Source of the DNA: JBEKOF01 sp049513975
GTDB taxonomy: Bacteria > Verrucomicrobiota > Verrucomicrobiia > Limisphaerales > Palsa-1400
DNA length: 55,275 nucleotides
NCBI GenBank assembly: GCA_049513975.1
Contig: JBEKVM010000020.1
Span: 1 to 55,275 of the forward strand
Direction of reading: 5' to 3'
The notes under the pieces were generated by a model. That model was not told the origin of the DNA, did not search any database, and worked only from the letters and a program-made list of their open reading frames with translations. Both the position numbers and the translations under genes were made by a program. Below are positions 31,381-39,871 of the stretch, one piece after another. The first letter of the stretch is position 1. Every line of letters begins with the position of its first letter.

Positions 31381-31507
31381 AGGTTCTGCCTGAAATCACA
31401 AATGGGCGGCGGAGGTTCGATTGAGAGTTGGCCTTTTTGCATTGGAACCATGAACCTGCCCCTGTTCGACAGACCCAGGCAGAACCATTCGTGTCCGTCC
31501 GCTGTCC

Positions 31508-31540
31508 CCTCTCCCCTCCCATCAGATGGGAGGGGAGAGG
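31508..31540. repeat. Perfect 16-base inverted repeat (REP-like)
   Basis: CCTCTCCCCTCCCATC at 31508-31523, one-base centre, and its exact complement at 31525-31540, followed by GGTCAGGGTGAGG. It lies between convergent pilT and the POT transporter gene. A related sequence (GGGGAGAGGGTTAGGGAGAGG) occurs inside the MITE-like unit near 41551. No T-run follows, so a dispersed palindrome is more likely than an intrinsic terminator. Confidence 0.7.
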
Positions 31541-31625
31541 GTCAGGGTGAGGTGAGGGTTCACGGAAAAGAAGGGGAAGCCACAAAGCGGAGTTGCGTCT
31601 CGGAGCGCGGCAGGGGGGAAAGAAT

Positions 31626-33479
31626 CTATTTGACTCCAGCCATCAGTTTCTTGATCGGCCTGGCCAAAAGCAGCACCGCCACGCCCGTCCCGCCCGCCGT
31701 CAGCACAATTTGAAAAAAGCCCCAGGGCAGGGATTCCACCTTGGTGGGGTCAAAGGAGCCGGCGATTTGGCCGGCGATCAGGTTGCCCAGCGACGTCGCC
31801 AGAAACCAGATCCCCATCATCTGCCCGACCAGCCGTTTTGGCGCCAGCTTGGTCACCGAACTCAGCCCGACCGGACTCACGCACAACTCGCCGAAAGTAT
31901 GCAGCAAATACATCACAATCAGCCAGGTCGGCAGCACCTTGTCGCCGTGAACCACAAAAGTGGCGGCCCAGGCAATCACCCCGAAACCCGCCGCCAGCAG
32001 CAGCAGCCCCGCGCCGAATTTCGCCGGCAGCGACGGCTCCAGTTTCCGGCGCGCCAACATCAGCCACAAAGCCGCCATCACCGGCGCCAGGACAATGACA
32101 CAAAGCGGCCCCAGCGATTGAAAGGTGGCCGCCGGAATTTCATGGCCAAAAAAGACCCGTCGCGTGTGGTCTTCCGCGAAAATGTTGAGTGACGAACCCG
32201 CCTGCTCAAACCCCGACCAAAACATCGCCGACGAAAGAAACAGCACCAGGATCACCGCCAGGCGCCGCTTCTCCGTGAAGTCGAGGTCCAAAAAGAAAAA
32301 CGCCACGATAAAAAACAGCGCGGCAATCCCGAGGATCACACCCGTGGCCCCCCTGGCCAAAGCCACGGGGTTCAAGTGGATCACCCCGGTCACCGCCAGC
32401 AAGATGGTCAAAGCCGCCGCTCCGAGGATCGAGAAGAGGATGGCCAGATGCTTTGGCCGCACCCCTTCCTGATGGCCGGGCCTGGCCCCGGCTTGTCCCA
32501 GATTCCCGATAAAAAAACGGTACTGGAGCAGGCCGAACAACATCCCCAACCCGGGCACCGCAAAACCATAACGATAGTTCACCACCGCCAGCGGGCCGCA
32601 GACCAGCGGGGCGACAAACGCGCCCAAGTTGATCCCCATGTAAAAAATGCTGAAGCCCGCATCCCGCCGCGCCCCGCCTTCCGGGTACAGTTCCCCGACA
32701 ATCGCGCTGACGTTGGGTTTGAGCAATCCCGTTCCCAGCACCAGCAGGCACAAGCCGATGTAAAACGTATCCGTCCGCGGAACCGCCAGCAGAAAATCCC
32801 CGCACATGATGGTGATCCCTCCATACCAAACGGCCCGCTGCGCGCCGACAAACCGGTCGGCAACCCAGCCGCCGAATAAAGCCGCCAAATAAACTCCCGC
32901 CGTAAACAGCCCGTAAATCGCCCCGGCTATTTTGACGGCAAGCCCCAAACCAACATGATGACTCCTCGACAATTCCTTGGGGTAGGCGTCTTCCAGGAGC
33001 AAGCGGTTCAGACGCATCCTGTTTTCCCTGTCCTGGGGATTCTGCTCCAGGAGTTGTTGGGTTTCCGGCCGCAAAGTCACCGTGGCAAAGGCGGCCTTGT
33101 CATAAATCGCAGGGCCGGTGACGATCGCACTCAGATTCTCCACGAGCGCGGTTTCCAAATTTGTGGGAACCGACCTCGCATCGGTGTAATAGACAGTCAG
33201 GGCGTCTGTGGCGGCTTTGTCCAGCCGTCCGCTCAAAAGGATGGAAACCCCGTCTGATCTGTCCTTCAACCTTTGGGAGAAAGACTTCAAATCATTGATC
33301 TCCCCCGTTGAAAAAACCCAGGGAACCACCTTGGCCATCAAAAACAAAATCAGCAACCCCCGCATCCCGTAATAACTGAACCGCTCCCACATTTCCGTGA
33401 AAAACAGCGTGGACAGCCCGCGCGGCTGCCCGCGCGGCACGGACTCGGCGGCATCGGCGGCGGCGGGTGAATCAGGCAT
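31626..33479 (-). CDS. Proton-dependent oligopeptide transporter (POT/PTR2 family)
   Basis: Inner-membrane peptide:H+ symporter of 617 residues. The POT signature FFTEMWERFSYYGMRGLL at residues 26-43 contains the E-x-x-E-R-F-x-Y-Y proton/peptide motif; FYMGINLGAFVAPLVCG is the second PTR2 signature. Between helix 1 and helix 2 there is a hydrophilic insert of about 120 residues (57-176) absent from most bacterial POT proteins. The frame is open upstream to 33656 but the ATG at 33479 fits the family. It diverges from the TAXI gene. Confidence 0.9.
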   Translation of the reverse strand: MPDSPAAADAAESVPRGQPRGLSTLFFTEMWERFSYYGMRGLLILFLMAKVVPWVFSTGEINDLKSFSQRLKDRSDGVSILLSGRLDKAATDALTVYYTDARSVPTNLETALVENLSAIVTGPAIYDKAAFATVTLRPETQQLLEQNPQDRENRMRLNRLLLEDAYPKELSRSHHVGLGLAVKIAGAIYGLFTAGVYLAALFGGWVADRFVGAQRAVWYGGITIMCGDFLLAVPRTDTFYIGLCLLVLGTGLLKPNVSAIVGELYPEGGARRDAGFSIFYMGINLGAFVAPLVCGPLAVVNYRYGFAVPGLGMLFGLLQYRFFIGNLGQAGARPGHQEGVRPKHLAILFSILGAAALTILLAVTGVIHLNPVALARGATGVILGIAALFFIVAFFFLDLDFTEKRRLAVILVLFLSSAMFWSGFEQAGSSLNIFAEDHTRRVFFGHEIPAATFQSLGPLCVIVLAPVMAALWLMLARRKLEPSLPAKFGAGLLLLAAGFGVIAWAATFVVHGDKVLPTWLIVMYLLHTFGELCVSPVGLSSVTKLAPKRLVGQMMGIWFLATSLGNLIAGQIAGSFDPTKVESLPWGFFQIVLTAGGTGVAVLLLARPIKKLMAGVK

Positions 33480-33720
33480 GAACTGTGGGCGTCGGATTGA
33501 TGGCCCTGAAAATGACCACCCGCCGCTGAAAATGCAAAATGAAAAATGCAAAATCAAATCCGCATCAGGGTGGGGGGACCCGCCGGGCCGTGACTCGATG
33601 GCAAATCCGTCCGCAATTGTAAAATCCGCAATCGGTTGACGTTCCTGCGCAATCACGGCACACTACTTGGGCAACGATGAGCGAGCTGGAACCCGCGCTC
33701 AAGATGGACCGGACCACAAC

Positions 33721-35109
33721 ATGAACAACGAACCCACGCCACCGGCGGAACCATCCCTGGACAAGGAGGGCCGCAAAACAACTTTGGGCCGGCTGCTCAC
33801 CCCCTCCATGGACGCGTTCGGCCTGAGTCGCGGCGCCGCCCTGACCACCTTCCTATTCATCAGCGCCGTCCTCATCGTGGCGGTTTTCTGGTTCTTTCAA
33901 TCCGCCCCCCCAAAAACCATCACCCTCACCAGCGGCGCCGCCGGCAGCACCTTCCAGACCAATGCCGAACAATACCGCGCCATCCTCGCCAGCAACGGGG
34001 TGACGTTGAAAATCCTGCCCTCGGAAGGCTCTCCGGAAAATCTCCAGCGTCTGAAGGACCCTTCGTTTAAGGTGGACGTTGGCTTCGTCCAAGGCGGAGT
34101 AACCAATGCCACGGGGAGCGGGCCGCTGGTTTCCCTGGGAAGCATCTCCTATGAACCGCTCTTTGTCTTTTATCGGGGCGCCGGCGGCCTGTCCATCCTG
34201 TCCGAGCTGGAAGGCAAACGGCTGGCCATTGGCGCGCCGGGCAGCGGCACGCGCGCCCTGGCTTTGTCGCTCCTCCACCTGAACGGCATCGAACCCGGCG
34301 GCGCGACCCAACTGACGGATTTGGATGCCGACGACGCGGTCCATGCTTTGCTGAGCGGCAAAGTGGACGCCGTGTTTTTGATGGGCGATTCCGCCTCCAC
34401 AGACCTGATCCGCCAACTTCTGCACGCTCCCGAGATCCACCTTTTTGATTTTGCCCAGGCGGACGGCTACACCCGGCGCATCAGCTACCTAAACAAGCTG
34501 GTCCTGCCCCAAGGCAGCATTGATTTTGGGAAAAACATTCCCCCGCACGACCTCCAGCTCATCGGCCCCACCGTCGAACTTTTAGCCCGTCCCGATTTGC
34601 ATCCCGCCCTGTCCGATTTGTTGCTGGAGGCGGCGCAAGAAGTCCACAGCGGCGCCAGCGTGCTCAAACACCGTGGCGAGTTCCCCGCCCCTCTCCAGCA
34701 CGACTTTCCCATCAGCGCGGACGCCAGCCGCTACTACAAGTCCGGCAAAAGCTTTCTCTATCGAATCCTGCCGTTTGCGCTGGCCGGCATCGTCCGGTGC
34801 GCCTTTCTGGCCTTTGTTCCCGTCCTTGTCGTTCTGATTCCCGGCCTGCGCATCCTCCCGGCGCTTTACCGGTTGCGGATGCGCCTGCGCCTTTACCGCT
34901 GGTACCGCGCCTTGCTGGCTTTGGAACGCTCTTCTCCGGGGGCCTCCTCCTCGGAAACGCGCCGGCAATCCCTCGCCAAACTCGATCACATCGAAAACGA
35001 AGTCAACCGCCTGAAAGTGCCGGCCTCCTTCGCCGACCAATTCTACGGCCTGCGCGAGCACATCCAATTTGTGCGCGGCTGCCTGACGGACAGCGCGGAC
35101 TCTCCCTGA
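33721..35109 (+). CDS. Membrane-anchored TAXI-family solute-binding protein
   Basis: Protein of 463 residues. A signal-anchor helix (TTFLFISAVLIVAVFWFF, about residues 40-57) is followed by a TAXI-type (TRAP-associated extracytoplasmic immunogenic) binding domain: ITLTSGAAGSTFQTNAEQYRAIL, VDVGFVQGGV, GKRLAIGAPGSGTRALAL and KVDAVFLMG. After about residue 340 a second hydrophobic segment (FALAGIVRCAFLAFVPVLVVL) and a cytoplasmic helical tail with LDHIENEVNRLKVPASFADQFYGLREHI appear. No TRAP permease gene is adjacent. The frame continues upstream to 33667, but ATG 33721 is preferred. Confidence 0.82.
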   Translation: MNNEPTPPAEPSLDKEGRKTTLGRLLTPSMDAFGLSRGAALTTFLFISAVLIVAVFWFFQSAPPKTITLTSGAAGSTFQTNAEQYRAILASNGVTLKILPSEGSPENLQRLKDPSFKVDVGFVQGGVTNATGSGPLVSLGSISYEPLFVFYRGAGGLSILSELEGKRLAIGAPGSGTRALALSLLHLNGIEPGGATQLTDLDADDAVHALLSGKVDAVFLMGDSASTDLIRQLLHAPEIHLFDFAQADGYTRRISYLNKLVLPQGSIDFGKNIPPHDLQLIGPTVELLARPDLHPALSDLLLEAAQEVHSGASVLKHRGEFPAPLQHDFPISADASRYYKSGKSFLYRILPFALAGIVRCAFLAFVPVLVVLIPGLRILPALYRLRMRLRLYRWYRALLALERSSPGASSSETRRQSLAKLDHIENEVNRLKVPASFADQFYGLREHIQFVRGCLTDSADSP

Positions 35110-35131
35110 GATGGGGATGAAGCATCGAAAT

Positions 35132-35215
35132 TTTGGAGTGCGGCGGTTTGCCGCCGCTTTGCCCCTGCCTGCCGCGTCAGGCCGAAAAAGCGGGAGCAAG
35201 CTCCCGCACTCCAAA
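35132..35215. repeat. Inverted-repeat element between the TAXI and bioB genes
   Basis: TTTGGAGTGCGG at 35132-35143 and its exact complement CCGCACTCCAAA at 35204-35215, with inner complementary blocks (GGCGGTTTGCCGCC; GCGGGAGCAAGCTCCCGC). About 84 bases, foldable on either strand, 43 bases before the bioB start. It looks like a dispersed non-coding element. Confidence 0.75.
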
Positions 35216-35258
35216 GTTAAACTTGAACTTTCTCTCCGTCCGGATTACGGTGTCAACC

Positions 35259-36365
35259 ATGAGTGCCAGCTTGGTTGACGCAACGGTTTCCGAACAAATT
35301 TCCGGCCTGACCCGCCGAGTTCTGCGCGGCGGCGCTATCACCCGCGGCGAGGCCGCCTGGCTTTTCAGCCTGGAAGACTCCGCCGACATCTTCGATCTCA
35401 TGGCGGGCGCCAACCGCCTGCGCGAACATTTCAAGGGCAACAAAATCCATCTCTGCTCCATCGTTAACGCCAAGGCCGGCGCCTGCTCGGAGAATTGCAG
35501 CTTCTGCGCCCAATCCTCCTTTCACCAGACCGATTCGCCCCGCTATGGATTCGTGGATCCGGACCCCGTCCAGCAAGCCGCCGACGAGGCCGGCCGCAAC
35601 AAGGTCGCCGCCGTCGGCCTGGTCGCCGCCTGGCGCGGCCTCAAAGAAGGGCCGATGCTCGACGAAGTTTGCGACCGGATTCGCGATCTGGCCAAAACCG
35701 GCAAGACCCGCCCCGACGCCTCGCTCGGCATCATCGAAAGCCAGGCCGTGGCCGACCGGCTGAAGGCGGCGGGGTTGGAATGTTACGGGCACAATCTGGA
35801 AAGCTCGCGCCGATTTTTCCCCAAACATTGCACCACCCACACCTACGAACACCGCCTCAACACCATCCGCCACCTCAAAAAGGCCGGCCTCAAAATCTGT
35901 TCCGGCGGCATCCTCGGCATGGGCGAGACCCGCGAGGACCGCTGCGAACTGGCTTTTGCGCTCAAGGAGGTCGGCGCCAACGTCGTGCCCATCAACATCC
36001 TCAATCCCATCAAAGGCACGCCGTTTGAGGCCAACCCGCCGCTGCCGCCCCTGGAGATTTTGAAAACCATCGCCTGTTTCCGTTTCATCCTGCCGCGCCA
36101 GGAAATCATGATCGCCGGCGGTCGCACCGTGAATTTGCGCGACATGCAGAGCATGGTTTTCGCCGCCGGCGCCAGCGCGCTCATGGTGGGCAACTACCTC
36201 ACCACCCTCAACCAGCCCGTGGAAAAGGACCTGCAAATGCTCAAAGACCTCGGCCTGGACCCCAACTGGGACAAACACGACTTCAGCGACCAGGAAGAAA
36301 CCGGCGGCGGCTGCGGAAAAGAAAGTAGTGAACCGGAAGAAAATAAATTCGTGGAAATTGCATGA
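35259..36365 (+). CDS. bioB: Biotin synthase BioB
   Basis: Radical SAM enzyme of 368 residues that inserts sulfur into dethiobiotin. The 4Fe-4S cysteines are in AGACSENCSFCAQSSFH, and the 2Fe-2S region and substrate loop follow (GLECYGHNLESS, HTYEHRL, CSGGILGMGETREDR). Asn/Arg contacts are seen in PINILNPIKGTPF and AGGRTVNLR. The frame opens at 35133 inside an inverted repeat, but the ATG at 35259 gives the normal length. The C-terminal tail (about 30 residues, with GGGCGKESSEPEE) is longer and acidic. No other bio genes are nearby. Confidence 0.95.
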   Translation: MSASLVDATVSEQISGLTRRVLRGGAITRGEAAWLFSLEDSADIFDLMAGANRLREHFKGNKIHLCSIVNAKAGACSENCSFCAQSSFHQTDSPRYGFVDPDPVQQAADEAGRNKVAAVGLVAAWRGLKEGPMLDEVCDRIRDLAKTGKTRPDASLGIIESQAVADRLKAAGLECYGHNLESSRRFFPKHCTTHTYEHRLNTIRHLKKAGLKICSGGILGMGETREDRCELAFALKEVGANVVPINILNPIKGTPFEANPPLPPLEILKTIACFRFILPRQEIMIAGGRTVNLRDMQSMVFAAGASALMVGNYLTTLNQPVEKDLQMLKDLGLDPNWDKHDFSDQEETGGGCGKESSEPEENKFVEIA

Positions 36366-36549
36366 AGGCCGGTGTTTGGCAAACCAGTTAATTTACGACC
36401 CGTTTTAATTCGCGTTCCGTTTTCCCCTTAACTTATCAAGCCTGTTCAAATTGTGATTTGTTTTGTCTTCCCGAACGAGTTGCCAGGGATTGGGGGATGG
36501 CAGGAAGGCCCACCTTGCTCTTTGGGCGGGGGGATTCTATTTTTCAGCG

Positions 36550-37371
36550 GTGCATGACATTGCTTTTGAAGTGGGGCCGCTGACCATCACCTGGTATGGC
36601 ATTTTGGTGGCGTGCGGTTTTTTGTCCGGCATGTGGAACGCCAGCCGGCGCGCCTTGCGGCAAAAGGTGAACCCGGAGGCGATCTTCGACTGCGGCACCT
36701 GGCTGTTGATCGGAGCGGTGGCGGGGGCGCGGGCGGTGTATGTGGTTTCGTACTGGCCGGACATTACCGAGGCGGCCCGGAATCACGGGCACTCGCGCTG
36801 GCTGGAAATCTTCATGGTGCAACACGGGGGGATCGTCTATTACGGGGGCCTGCTCGGGGCCTCGGCCGCTTGCGTGGTGTTCGCCTGGCGCAGGCGTCTG
36901 GCGCTCTGGAAATTGGCGGACATCCTGGCGCCCAGCGTGGCGCTGGGTTCGTTTTTTGGCCGGTGGGGTTGCCTGATGCATGGCTGTTGCTATGGCCGCC
37001 CGACCGATTTGCCGTGGGGCATCCAATTTCCCCTGGGCCATCCGTCGCACTTGCACGACGACGGCTTGCCGCACTATGTGCATCCGACCCAGATTTACGA
37101 TTCCCTGCTGAATCTGGCGCTGTTTGCAGCGCTGACCTGGTTTTACAAGCGCCGGAAGTTTGACGGACAGGTCTTTGCGCTTTACCTGGTGTGTTATGCG
37201 GTTTTGCGTTCGTTCGTCGAGTACTTCCGGGGTGATTATCCTGCGGCCAACTTGGTGTGGGGGCGGATCACGCCGGCGCAACTGGTCAGCGTCGGCACGC
37301 TGCTGGCCGGGGTGCTGCTGCTTTTTCTGCTGCCCAAGGGGAAGGAAACGCGGATGGAGAATGGAGGATAG
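36550..37371 (+). CDS. lgt: Prolipoprotein diacylglyceryl transferase Lgt
   Basis: Inner-membrane enzyme of about 273 residues that transfers diacylglycerol from phosphatidylglycerol to the lipobox Cys of prolipoproteins. About seven hydrophobic helices are visible. The essential region is GGIVYYGGLLGA, the signature is FFGRWGCLMHGCCYGRPTD (variant of the usual GR-x-x-N-F-x-N), and HPTQIYDSLLNLAL is conserved. The most plausible start is the GTG at 36550 (VHDIAFEVGPLTI); an upstream TTG at 36463 adds a non-conserved extension. The last codons lie inside a repeat shared with the start of miaA, which begins 3 bases after the stop. Confidence 0.92.
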   Translation: MHDIAFEVGPLTITWYGILVACGFLSGMWNASRRALRQKVNPEAIFDCGTWLLIGAVAGARAVYVVSYWPDITEAARNHGHSRWLEIFMVQHGGIVYYGGLLGASAACVVFAWRRRLALWKLADILAPSVALGSFFGRWGCLMHGCCYGRPTDLPWGIQFPLGHPSHLHDDGLPHYVHPTQIYDSLLNLALFAALTWFYKRRKFDGQVFALYLVCYAVLRSFVEYFRGDYPAANLVWGRITPAQLVSVGTLLAGVLLLFLLPKGKETRMENGG

Positions 37372-37440
37372 AGGATGGCAAACGAATTCCATCCCGAATC
37401 CTGCGACCTCCATTCGCCATCTTCCATCCTCCATCCTCGC
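37350..37440. repeat. Imperfect inverted repeat spanning the lgt-miaA junction
   Basis: CGGATGGAGAATGGAGGATA (from 37351) and the complement of CCATCTTCCATCCTCCATCC (37417-37436) form long imperfect arms. The element supplies the last five codons of lgt and about the first 20 codons of miaA. Confidence 0.6.
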
Positions 37441-38358
37441 CCCATCTTCCTGGCTGGCCCGACGGCGGCGGGCAAATCGGCCGTGGCCCTGGCGCTGGCG
37501 CAACGGCTGGGCGGGGAAATCATTTCGGTGGATTCGATGCAAGTGTATCGGGGCATGGACATCGGCACGGCCAAGCCGGGGCGGGAGGAGTTGCAACGGG
37601 TGCGGCATCACCTGATTGATGTGGCGGGATTGGAGGAGAGTTTTGACGCGGCCCGGTTCGTCCGGTTGGCGCAGGCGGCCGTGGCGGAAATCCAGGCGCG
37701 CGCTCATGTCCCGATTTTTTGCGGCGGCACCGGGTTTTATTTCAAGGCGTTCCGGGAAGGCCTGGGCGAAGCGCCCGCGGCGGATGCGGCCTTGCGGTCT
37801 GAGCTGGAAGCGCAGCCGCTGGCGGGGTTGCTGGCGGAATTGGAGAAAAGCGATCCGGTGACTTTTCAACGCATTGACCGGCAGAATCCGCGCCGGGTGA
37901 TTCGGGCGGTGGAGGTGATCCGGCTGACGGGCAAGCCATTTTCCGGGCAACGGGCGGCATGGCGGGAAGCGGATGGCGGGGAAGGGGGATGTTTTTTCGG
38001 TTTGACACGCCCGGCGGGAGAATTGCGCGAGCGCATCGTGCGGCGGGTGGAGGAGATGTTCGCCAGGGGCCTGGTGGCGGAAACCGAAGCGCTGCTGGAG
38101 CGCGGGCTGGAAAAGAATCCGACCGCCATGCAGGCGCTGGGCTACCGGCAGGTGGTGGAACACTTGCGCGGGCGGCGGACGCTGGCTGAAACGATGGACC
38201 TGGTGAAAATCCGCACGCGCCAATTCGCCAAGCGCCAGTTCACTTGGTTCCGGCGGCAGATGCGCCTGGACTGGATTTCGCTGGAAGGGAAATCCCCCGA
38301 AGCCGCCGCGGCAGAACTGGCGGCAATGGACCAGCGATGGACGGGCCAGGAAAGGTAG
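37375..38358 (+). CDS. miaA: tRNA dimethylallyltransferase MiaA
   Basis: Enzyme of 327 residues that adds a dimethylallyl group to A37 of tRNAs reading UNN codons. P-loop FLAGPTAAGKSAVALALAQ, DSMQVYRGMDIGTAKP, and VPIFCGGTGFYFKAF are the typical blocks; RIDRQNPRRVIRAVEV and the C-terminal RTRQFAKRQFTWFRRQ confirm the family. The first ~22 residues before RPIFLAGPTAAGKS are encoded by a repeat element and are not conserved; no other ATG is available nearer. It overlaps the flanking repeat at its stop (38356-38358). Confidence 0.94.
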   Translation: MANEFHPESCDLHSPSSILHPRPIFLAGPTAAGKSAVALALAQRLGGEIISVDSMQVYRGMDIGTAKPGREELQRVRHHLIDVAGLEESFDAARFVRLAQAAVAEIQARAHVPIFCGGTGFYFKAFREGLGEAPAADAALRSELEAQPLAGLLAELEKSDPVTFQRIDRQNPRRVIRAVEVIRLTGKPFSGQRAAWREADGGEGGCFFGLTRPAGELRERIVRRVEEMFARGLVAETEALLERGLEKNPTAMQALGYRQVVEHLRGRRTLAETMDLVKIRTRQFAKRQFTWFRRQMRLDWISLEGKSPEAAAAELAAMDQRWTGQER

Positions 38359-38449
38359 GGCGGGCAGTCCCCTGCCCGCCGTCGGGCTTTGGCAGCGGAG
38401 TCAACGTCTTACTACCGTCGCGTGCGGCGGGCAGGGGACTGCCCGCCCT
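38357..38449. repeat. Perfect 25-base inverted repeat between miaA and hflX
   Basis: AGGGCGGGCAGTCCCCTGCC, extended by CGCCG (38357-38381), is matched exactly in inverse complement at 38425-38449, with a 43-base centre. The arms themselves contain self-complementary GGCAG/CTGCC parts. The left arm begins in the miaA stop codon. It may serve as a terminator or mRNA stabiliser, but its form suggests a MITE-like element. Confidence 0.8.
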
Positions 38450-38545
38450 GCCACCCATGACGGACGCACTGTCGCCCGCCTTCTTATCCCCTTTGCACAA
38501 AAGTCAAGAGATGCTACCTTGGAGGCGACCGGAATAAGATAAGAA

Positions 38546-39853
38546 TTGAAAGCGCTCATCTCGATTGCCAAACGAACCGAACGGGTTTTCCTCATCGGAC
38601 TGGAACTCAAATCCGGCGCAAGCTGGCAGATGCGCGAATCCATGGAGGAATTGGCCGAACTGGCCGCGACGGCCGGCGGCACGGTGGCTGGGACGGGCAC
38701 GCAAAAACTGGAATCGCCCTCGGCCGGCACCTTCATCGGCAGCGGCAAGGCGCGGGAGTTCGCCGATTATTGCCGGGAGCAGAAGGTGGATACGGTGGTG
38801 TTCGATGACGAGCTTTCGCCCGCGCAAAGCCGGAATTTGGAAAATGTCTTCGGCTGCAAGGTGCTGGACCGGACGGCGCTGATCCTGGATATTTTCGCGC
38901 AACGGGCGCGGACGCGGGAAGGGAAATTGCAGGTGGAACTGGCCCAGTTGCAGCATCTGCTGCCGCGCCTGACGCGTTTTTGGGGCCATCTTTCCCGGCA
39001 AAGCGGCGGCATCGGCATGCGCGGCGGGGAAGGGGAATCGCAGTTGGAAACGGACCGGCGGCGGGTGCAGGAACGGATCGAACGGCTGACCGCGGACTTG
39101 CAGGCGGTGCGCCGCCACCGGGCCACGCAACGCACCGGCCGGCAGCGCCAGCCCTGGCCGATGGCCTCGATCGTCGGCTACACCAACGCCGGCAAATCCA
39201 CCCTGCTCAACGCCCTGACCGGGGCGCGCGCGCTGGAGGAGGACAAGCTGTTCGCGACGCTGGACCCGACCACGCGGCGTCTGCGCCTGCCGACCAACCA
39301 GAATTTATTTTTGACGGACACGGTGGGGTTCATCCGCAAACTGCCGCACGGGCTGGTGGAGGCCTTCAAGGCGACGCTGGAGGAGGTGGCGCAGGCGGAC
39401 CTGCTGGTGCATGTGGTGGACGCGGGGCATGCGCAGGCGGGGGAGCAGATCGCGGCCGTCAACACCGTTCTGGCGGAAATCGGCGCGGCGGGCAAGCCGA
39501 CCATCATGGTCTTCAACAAAATTGACCGGCTGGAGGGGAGCAACGGCCTGCTGGCCAAGTTTTTGGAGCAGTTCCCCAACAGCGTGGCCCTTTCGGCCAA
39601 AACGGGCGAAGGCATGGGGGGGCTGATCCACGAGCTGGGCACGCAACTGCGGCCCAGCCGGGAATTGGTGGACCTGGCCGTGCCGCACGGCGATTCCGCC
39701 GTGATCGCGCGGCTGCATGAAGTGGGGCAGGTCCTGGAACGGGATTACGGCGGAAAGACGGCGCGGTTCAAAGCGCGCATTGCGCCGCGGGATCGCGGCG
39801 AATTTGCCGCTTACATTGTGCGGCCGCAAAAAAGGGCCGGGGGAAAAAATTGA
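38546..39853 (+). CDS. hflX: Ribosome-associated GTPase HflX
   Basis: GTPase of 435 residues that splits stalled ribosomes. N-terminal HflX domain: TVVFDDELSPAQSRNLENVF and VLDRTALILDIFAQRARTREGKLQVELAQL. The glycine-rich GHLSRQSGGIGMRGGEGE is the family hallmark. G domain: GYTNAGKSTLLNAL (G1), DTVGFIRKLPHGLVEAFKATLEE (G3 and beyond), NKID (G4), SAKTGEG (G5). The start is a TTG at 38546 (MKALISIAKRTE); no ATG fits. It follows miaA, a common hfq-hflX-like neighbourhood, though hfq is absent here. Confidence 0.94.
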   Translation: MKALISIAKRTERVFLIGLELKSGASWQMRESMEELAELAATAGGTVAGTGTQKLESPSAGTFIGSGKAREFADYCREQKVDTVVFDDELSPAQSRNLENVFGCKVLDRTALILDIFAQRARTREGKLQVELAQLQHLLPRLTRFWGHLSRQSGGIGMRGGEGESQLETDRRRVQERIERLTADLQAVRRHRATQRTGRQRQPWPMASIVGYTNAGKSTLLNALTGARALEEDKLFATLDPTTRRLRLPTNQNLFLTDTVGFIRKLPHGLVEAFKATLEEVAQADLLVHVVDAGHAQAGEQIAAVNTVLAEIGAAGKPTIMVFNKIDRLEGSNGLLAKFLEQFPNSVALSAKTGEGMGGLIHELGTQLRPSRELVDLAVPHGDSAVIARLHEVGQVLERDYGGKTARFKARIAPRDRGEFAAYIVRPQKRAGGKN

Positions 39854-39871
39854 GGCGCGGGTGGCGGCGGC

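Noticed and set aside
31508..31540. Intrinsic terminator for pilT
   Set aside because: Stem is strong, but it is 127 bases past the stop, symmetrical and without T-run; classified as a dispersed palindrome.
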